Shown here in pieces: positions 5,943-7,540 of a DNA stretch of 7,540 nt. The stretch lies in assembly GCA_031260865.1 (NCBI GenBank), contig JAISKQ010000277.1, positions 1 to 7,540 of the forward strand, in the 5' to 3' direction. The translations under genes were made by a program, and so were the position numbers. The notes below the pieces were generated by a model that did no database searches, had not been told where the DNA came from, and saw nothing but the letters and a program-made list of their open reading frames with translations. Position 1 is the first letter of the stretch, and the number at the start of each line of letters is the position of its first letter. Origin of the DNA: Prevotella sp. (GTDB lineage: Bacteria; Bacteroidota; Bacteroidia; Bacteroidales; Dysgonomonadaceae).

Positions 5943-5990
5943 ATGATTTTATATCTGATTCTACGTTCTATTGAGCGTAGAATCGCCTAA
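5943..5990 (+). CDS. Possible 15-codon leader ORF
   Basis: ATG at 5943 to TAA at 5988-5990 encodes MILYLILRSIERRIA: hydrophobic at the start, then Arg-rich. It lies about 15 nt after the predicted start of the rightward transcript, and its second half forms the hairpin at 5957-5984. The arrangement recalls leader peptides, but ORFs this short arise by chance in AT-rich DNA and there is no independent support for translation. Confidence 0.15.
   Translation: MILYLILRSIERRIA
5957..5984. repeat. 12-bp hairpin with a 4-base loop
   Basis: GATTCTACGTTC (5957-5968), loop TATT, GAGCGTAGAATC (5973-5984): nine perfect outer pairs, then one G-T wobble, one A-T and one C-G pair. No T run follows directly on either strand, so terminator function is doubtful. 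It could be an RNA leader structure for the rightward transcript. Confidence 0.6.
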
Positions 5991-6031
5991 ACTATATATT
6001 TAATACGTTGTAAATGAAGCTTATAGATTCA

Positions 6032-6160
6032 AGGCAGTCTCTCCTTTGGAAAATTTAGTTTTTTAGTCAACAGCGGCGCGAAGCGACGAAAGCTTAGGGT
6101 TGACTGACAGCGTAACTTTCTCCCCACCTTTGAAGGGGTTGGAAAAGGTGGCTAACAGCG
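6032..6160. repeat. Repeat-like intergenic module with nested inverted repeats
   Basis: The block is GC-richer than its flanks. It contains AGTCAAC (6065-6071) pairing with GTTGACT (6099-6105), CCACCTTT (6124-6131) pairing with AAAGGTGG (6144-6151), and three copies of ACAGCG (6070-6075, 6107-6112, 6155-6160). CCCC...GGGG pairing is also possible at 6122-6138. The sequence resembles the non-coding CTCCCC...AAGGGGTTGGAAA-type spacers common in Bacteroidales genomes. It has no coding potential and its function is unknown. Confidence 0.5.
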
Positions 6161-6229
6161 ATAAACCAATTATTTTTTTGCTTGTGATAAAAAAAAATGT
6201 TGTTTAGTGAATATTTATGAACTTTTTAT

Positions 6230-6237
6230 TAGATTTG
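6230..6237 (+). promoter_or_regulatory. -7 box of the outer-membrane protein gene
   Basis: TAGATTTG matches TAnnTTTG exactly. A TTGTTTAG stretch at 6201-6208 is a loose candidate for the -33 part. The start of transcription would be near 6244, giving a long AT-rich leader of about 139 nt before the ATG at 6383. Confidence 0.5.
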
Positions 6238-6243
6238 CACATT

Positions 6244-6263
6244 CTTGTTATGATTAAAACAAG
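6244..6263 (+). promoter_or_regulatory. Small stem-loop at the predicted 5' end of the omp mRNA
   Basis: CTTGTT (6244-6249) pairs with AACAAG (6258-6263) around an 8-base loop. It falls at the predicted transcription start. A 5'-terminal stem-loop can protect an abundant outer-membrane protein mRNA from decay; that role is inferred. The stem is only 6 bp. Confidence 0.3.
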
Positions 6264-6324
6264 CATAAAAACAAATTCAATTACTATACAATAAATAACA
6301 TTACACAAATAAAAAATAAGCATA

Positions 6325-6349
6325 AATGTATTATACATAATGTATTATA
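6325..6349 (+). repeat. Duplicated AATGTATTATA in the omp leader
   Basis: AATGTATTATA occurs at 6325-6335 and 6339-6349, separated by CAT. The unit also forms small palindromes (ATGTA TTA TACAT at 6326-6338). It could be a regulator site or a product of slippage in AT-rich DNA. Confidence 0.4.
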
Positions 6350-6382
6350 TTATTAAATACTAATCTTTAAAAAATTTTGAAT

Positions 6383-6856
6383 ATGAAAAAAGTATTGCTA
6401 GTTCTTATTTTAGCAGCGTTATCGTTGGGAGTAAACGCACAAACAGGTTCAAAAGAAGTAATGCCTAAAATAGGCTATCAGACAGAGCTCGAAAGATTCG
6501 GGATTGGAGTGGAAGGACGCTATTTCCTTACAGACAATATCCGCCTTGCTCCGGGATTAACATTCTTGTTGCCTAAAAACCATATCACAGGTTTTGATGT
6601 GGACGTAAACGTTCATTATGTATTCCCTTTGCAAAATGGATTGTCCGTTTATCCTTTCATTGGCGGCGCGATGCTTAACAACCGTATTTCATACGAAGGA
6701 GTAAGCGATAAAGGCACTGACTTTGGGTTCAATATCGGAGCAGGCGTACAGTATGACATAACAGATAACGGTTATTTGAATCTTGAGTTCAAATACACAT
6801 TTGTTGACGGAAAAGATCCCGCGTACATCATGCTTGGTTATGGTATAAAATTCTAA
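6383..6856 (+). CDS. Small outer-membrane beta-barrel (porin-like) protein
   Basis: A 157-residue protein starting at the ATG at 6383; a TTG two codons upstream is in frame but not needed. Residues 1-20 (MKKVLLVLILAALSLGVNAQ) are a typical Bacteroidetes signal peptide, with cleavage likely just before the Gln of NAQ. The mature part of about 138 residues alternates hydrophobic and polar residues in strands separated by short turns (KIGYQTELERFGIGVEGRYF, LRLAPGLTFL-like, VDVNVHYVFPL, FGFNIGAGVQYDI, LNLEFKYTF). It ends in Phe (GYGIKF), the usual outer-membrane insertion signal. Size and pattern fit an eight-stranded barrel of the OmpW/OmpA-barrel type. No peptidoglycan-binding domain is present and the specific function is unknown. 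It is a single-gene unit with its own promoter box, a long leader and a strong terminator-like structure. Confidence 0.85.
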   Translation: MKKVLLVLILAALSLGVNAQTGSKEVMPKIGYQTELERFGIGVEGRYFLTDNIRLAPGLTFLLPKNHITGFDVDVNVHYVFPLQNGLSVYPFIGGAMLNNRISYEGVSDKGTDFGFNIGAGVQYDITDNGYLNLEFKYTFVDGKDPAYIMLGYGIKF

Positions 6857-6878
6857 TAATCAATCATCAAAAAAAACG

Positions 6879-6920
6879 AGTAGGAGGAAAATGAAAGTTT
6901 TCTTCCTACTTTCATTTTCC
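6879..6920 (+). terminator. Terminator-like element with two overlapping hairpins after the omp gene
   Basis: Hairpin 1 pairs 6879-6891 (AGTAGGAGGAAAA) with 6898-6910 (TTTTCTTCCTACT), with one G-T wobble and a 6-base loop. Hairpin 2 pairs 6886-6898 (GGAAAATGAAAGT) with 6908-6920 (ACTTTCATTTTCC), 13 perfect pairs around a 9-base loop. They share bases, so only one can form at a time. An A run precedes (6869-6876), but only a broken T-rich stretch follows. It lies 22 nt after the omp stop, so a termination or mRNA-end role is likely. Confidence 0.65.
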
Positions 6921-6946
6921 GACCTCTCACACCACCAATCAGCAGC

Positions 6947-7018
6947 TTACAGCACGGCTACCATTTTACGTATCTCGGCGAGGCGTTCGTGGGTCAACCC
7001 GAAAAGTTGTGGAGGAGA
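6947..7018 (-). pseudogene. Possible 3' remnant of a lost gene
   Basis: On the - strand the frame ending with TAA at 6949-6947 reads PPQLFGLTHERLAEIRKMVA followed by VL. This stretch is GC-rich and looks helical and protein-like, in contrast to the AT-rich flanks. The frame stays open upstream to a TAG around 7090-7100, but the sequence there is low-complexity and without a start. I read this as the C-terminal end of a decayed gene. I do not recognise the family. Confidence 0.25.
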
Positions 7019-7168
7019 GGGAAAACAGAAGCTTACATTTCGACAAAAGTGTTTTAACCTTTTATAACATAAATTACTCCCCGCAAACGGCTAAAAACCG
7101 TCATCTCTTTTTTATAAAATTATCTATATATGAGTGGAAAGTTTTGAGTTTTGAGTAATAAGTTTTGA

Positions 7169-7284
7169 GTTTACAAGAATTTTAGTTTACAAGTTTACTA
7201 GCTTGCTAGTTTACAAGAAGAATAGTACGAAGCGGTGTTACCTGAAAACTGTTACTTTTGTCACTTTTGTCACCTTTTTGTAAC
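7169..7284 (-). repeat. Dispersed intergenic repeat, copy B (inverted relative to copy A)
   Basis: Read on the - strand from 7284, the order matches 3243-3332. Three 9-base units of the form AAAAGTRAC (complement at 7279-7251) are followed by GTTTTCAG, GTAACACCGCTTCGTACTATTCTT, and TTGTAAAC units (complements at 7209-7216, 7185-7192 and 7169-7176, with a variant at 7193-7200). A perfect palindrome ACTAGC TT GCTAGT sits inside at 7197-7210. An AGTTTTGAGT motif is repeated just beyond its end (from 7139) and again at 7381. Confidence 0.7.
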
Positions 7285-7427
7285 AATTTACCATTAGGTG
7301 TTGACTATTACGCTGAAAAGGTCTTTGATATATTTGGAATAGTTACGAGAAAGAATATTAAGAATTTAAAAAAAAATCAAAGTTTTGAGTTCAAAGTATT
7401 TATTACTCATTACTTGATAGACTGTTT

Positions 7428-7540
7428 CGACCCAACGGGTCGTATGTTTATAGCTAATATCATAATCTCATCTATACGACCCCGCAGGGGTCGAACGCAG
7501 ACGGTATGTGTTTTGCTATAAACATACGACCCCTTCGAGG
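7428..7540. repeat. REP/BIME-like palindrome cluster, running off the window end
   Basis: There are three related palindromes: CGACCC AAC GGGTCG (7428-7442), CGACCCC GCA GGGGTCG (7477-7493), and the left arm CGACCCC of a third (7527-7533), cut by the window end. TATGTTTATAGC follows the first (7443-7454). Its exact reverse complement GCTATAAACATA precedes the third (7515-7526), so units 1 and 3 face each other. This is the layout of bacterial interspersed mosaic elements. Such REPs are often mobilised by RAYT-type Y1 transposases, but none is present in this window. Confidence 0.75.

Noticed and set aside
6377..6382. TTG start two codons before the omp ATG
   Set aside because: The ATG at 6383 gives a standard MKK... 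signal peptide, and the TTG adds nothing conserved.
7087..7110. ACGG...CCGT followed by a T-rich run as a terminator
   Set aside because: The stem is only 4 bp with a 7-base loop, and no gene ends close upstream.
7169..7284. Regular short units as a CRISPR array
   Set aside because: The units are only 8-9 bp with no 25-40 bp spacers and no cas genes, so this is a short-unit intergenic repeat.
7329..7336. TATATTTG as a rightward promoter
   Set aside because: It matches TAnnTTTG, but no gene follows before the REP cluster and the window end, and such matches are frequent in AT-rich spacers.
7258..7521. An 87-codon + strand frame at the right end
   Set aside because: It starts inside the 9-base repeat array, crosses the REP palindromes and has repeat-derived codons, so it is unlikely to be a gene.

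Overview
The window looks like a chromosomal piece of a Bacteroidales bacterium, most likely from the Tannerella/Dysgonomonas/Parabacteroides part of the order. The reasons are the gene families present, A-rich gene leaders without Shine-Dalgarno sequences, several TAnnTTTG boxes (the Bacteroidetes -7 promoter element), a signal peptide ending in NAQ, and long AT-rich spacers full of short repeats. No sequence search was possible, so the taxon is inferred.

Left part (1-3182, all + strand): a peptidoglycan-sugar salvage operon. It contains the 3' end of a NamZ-type exo-beta-N-acetylmuramidase (DUF1343), then murT (multi-pass membrane protein), murK (BadF/BadG-type amino sugar kinase) and murQ (MurNAc-6-phosphate etherase). 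murT and murK overlap by 4 nt and murK and murQ are 9 nt apart. Together they match the Tannerella forsythia MurNAc pathway: NamZ releases MurNAc from peptidoglycan fragments, MurT brings it across the inner membrane, MurK phosphorylates it, and MurQ removes the lactyl ether to give GlcNAc-6-phosphate and D-lactate. Two oddities stand out. namZ has an in-frame TGA just before what looks like its normal C-terminal codons. A 30-nt leader sequence is also duplicated immediately upstream of murT and murQ.

Middle (3183-3622): a gene-free convergent spacer with dispersed repeat copies, a 14-bp tandem duplication, a strong hairpin and a short protein-like open frame. Then, on the - strand, come a Crp/Fnr-family regulator (5832-5131) and a GH3-family acyl-adenylating enzyme (5134-3623). 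Their start and stop overlap as ATGA, so they form a two-gene operon. A perfect dyad upstream of the regulator sits about 41 bp from the predicted start of transcription, where a Crp-type activator would bind.

Right part: a 550-bp intergenic region (5833-6382) with divergent promoter-like boxes, a hairpin, a possible 15-codon leader ORF and a repeat-like module. It is followed by a small secreted outer-membrane beta-barrel gene (6383-6856, +) with an elaborate terminator. The last 680 bp hold no intact gene. They contain a possible gene remnant, an inverted copy of the repeat seen at 3243, and a REP/BIME-like cluster of CGACCCC/GGGGTCG palindromes that runs off the window end.
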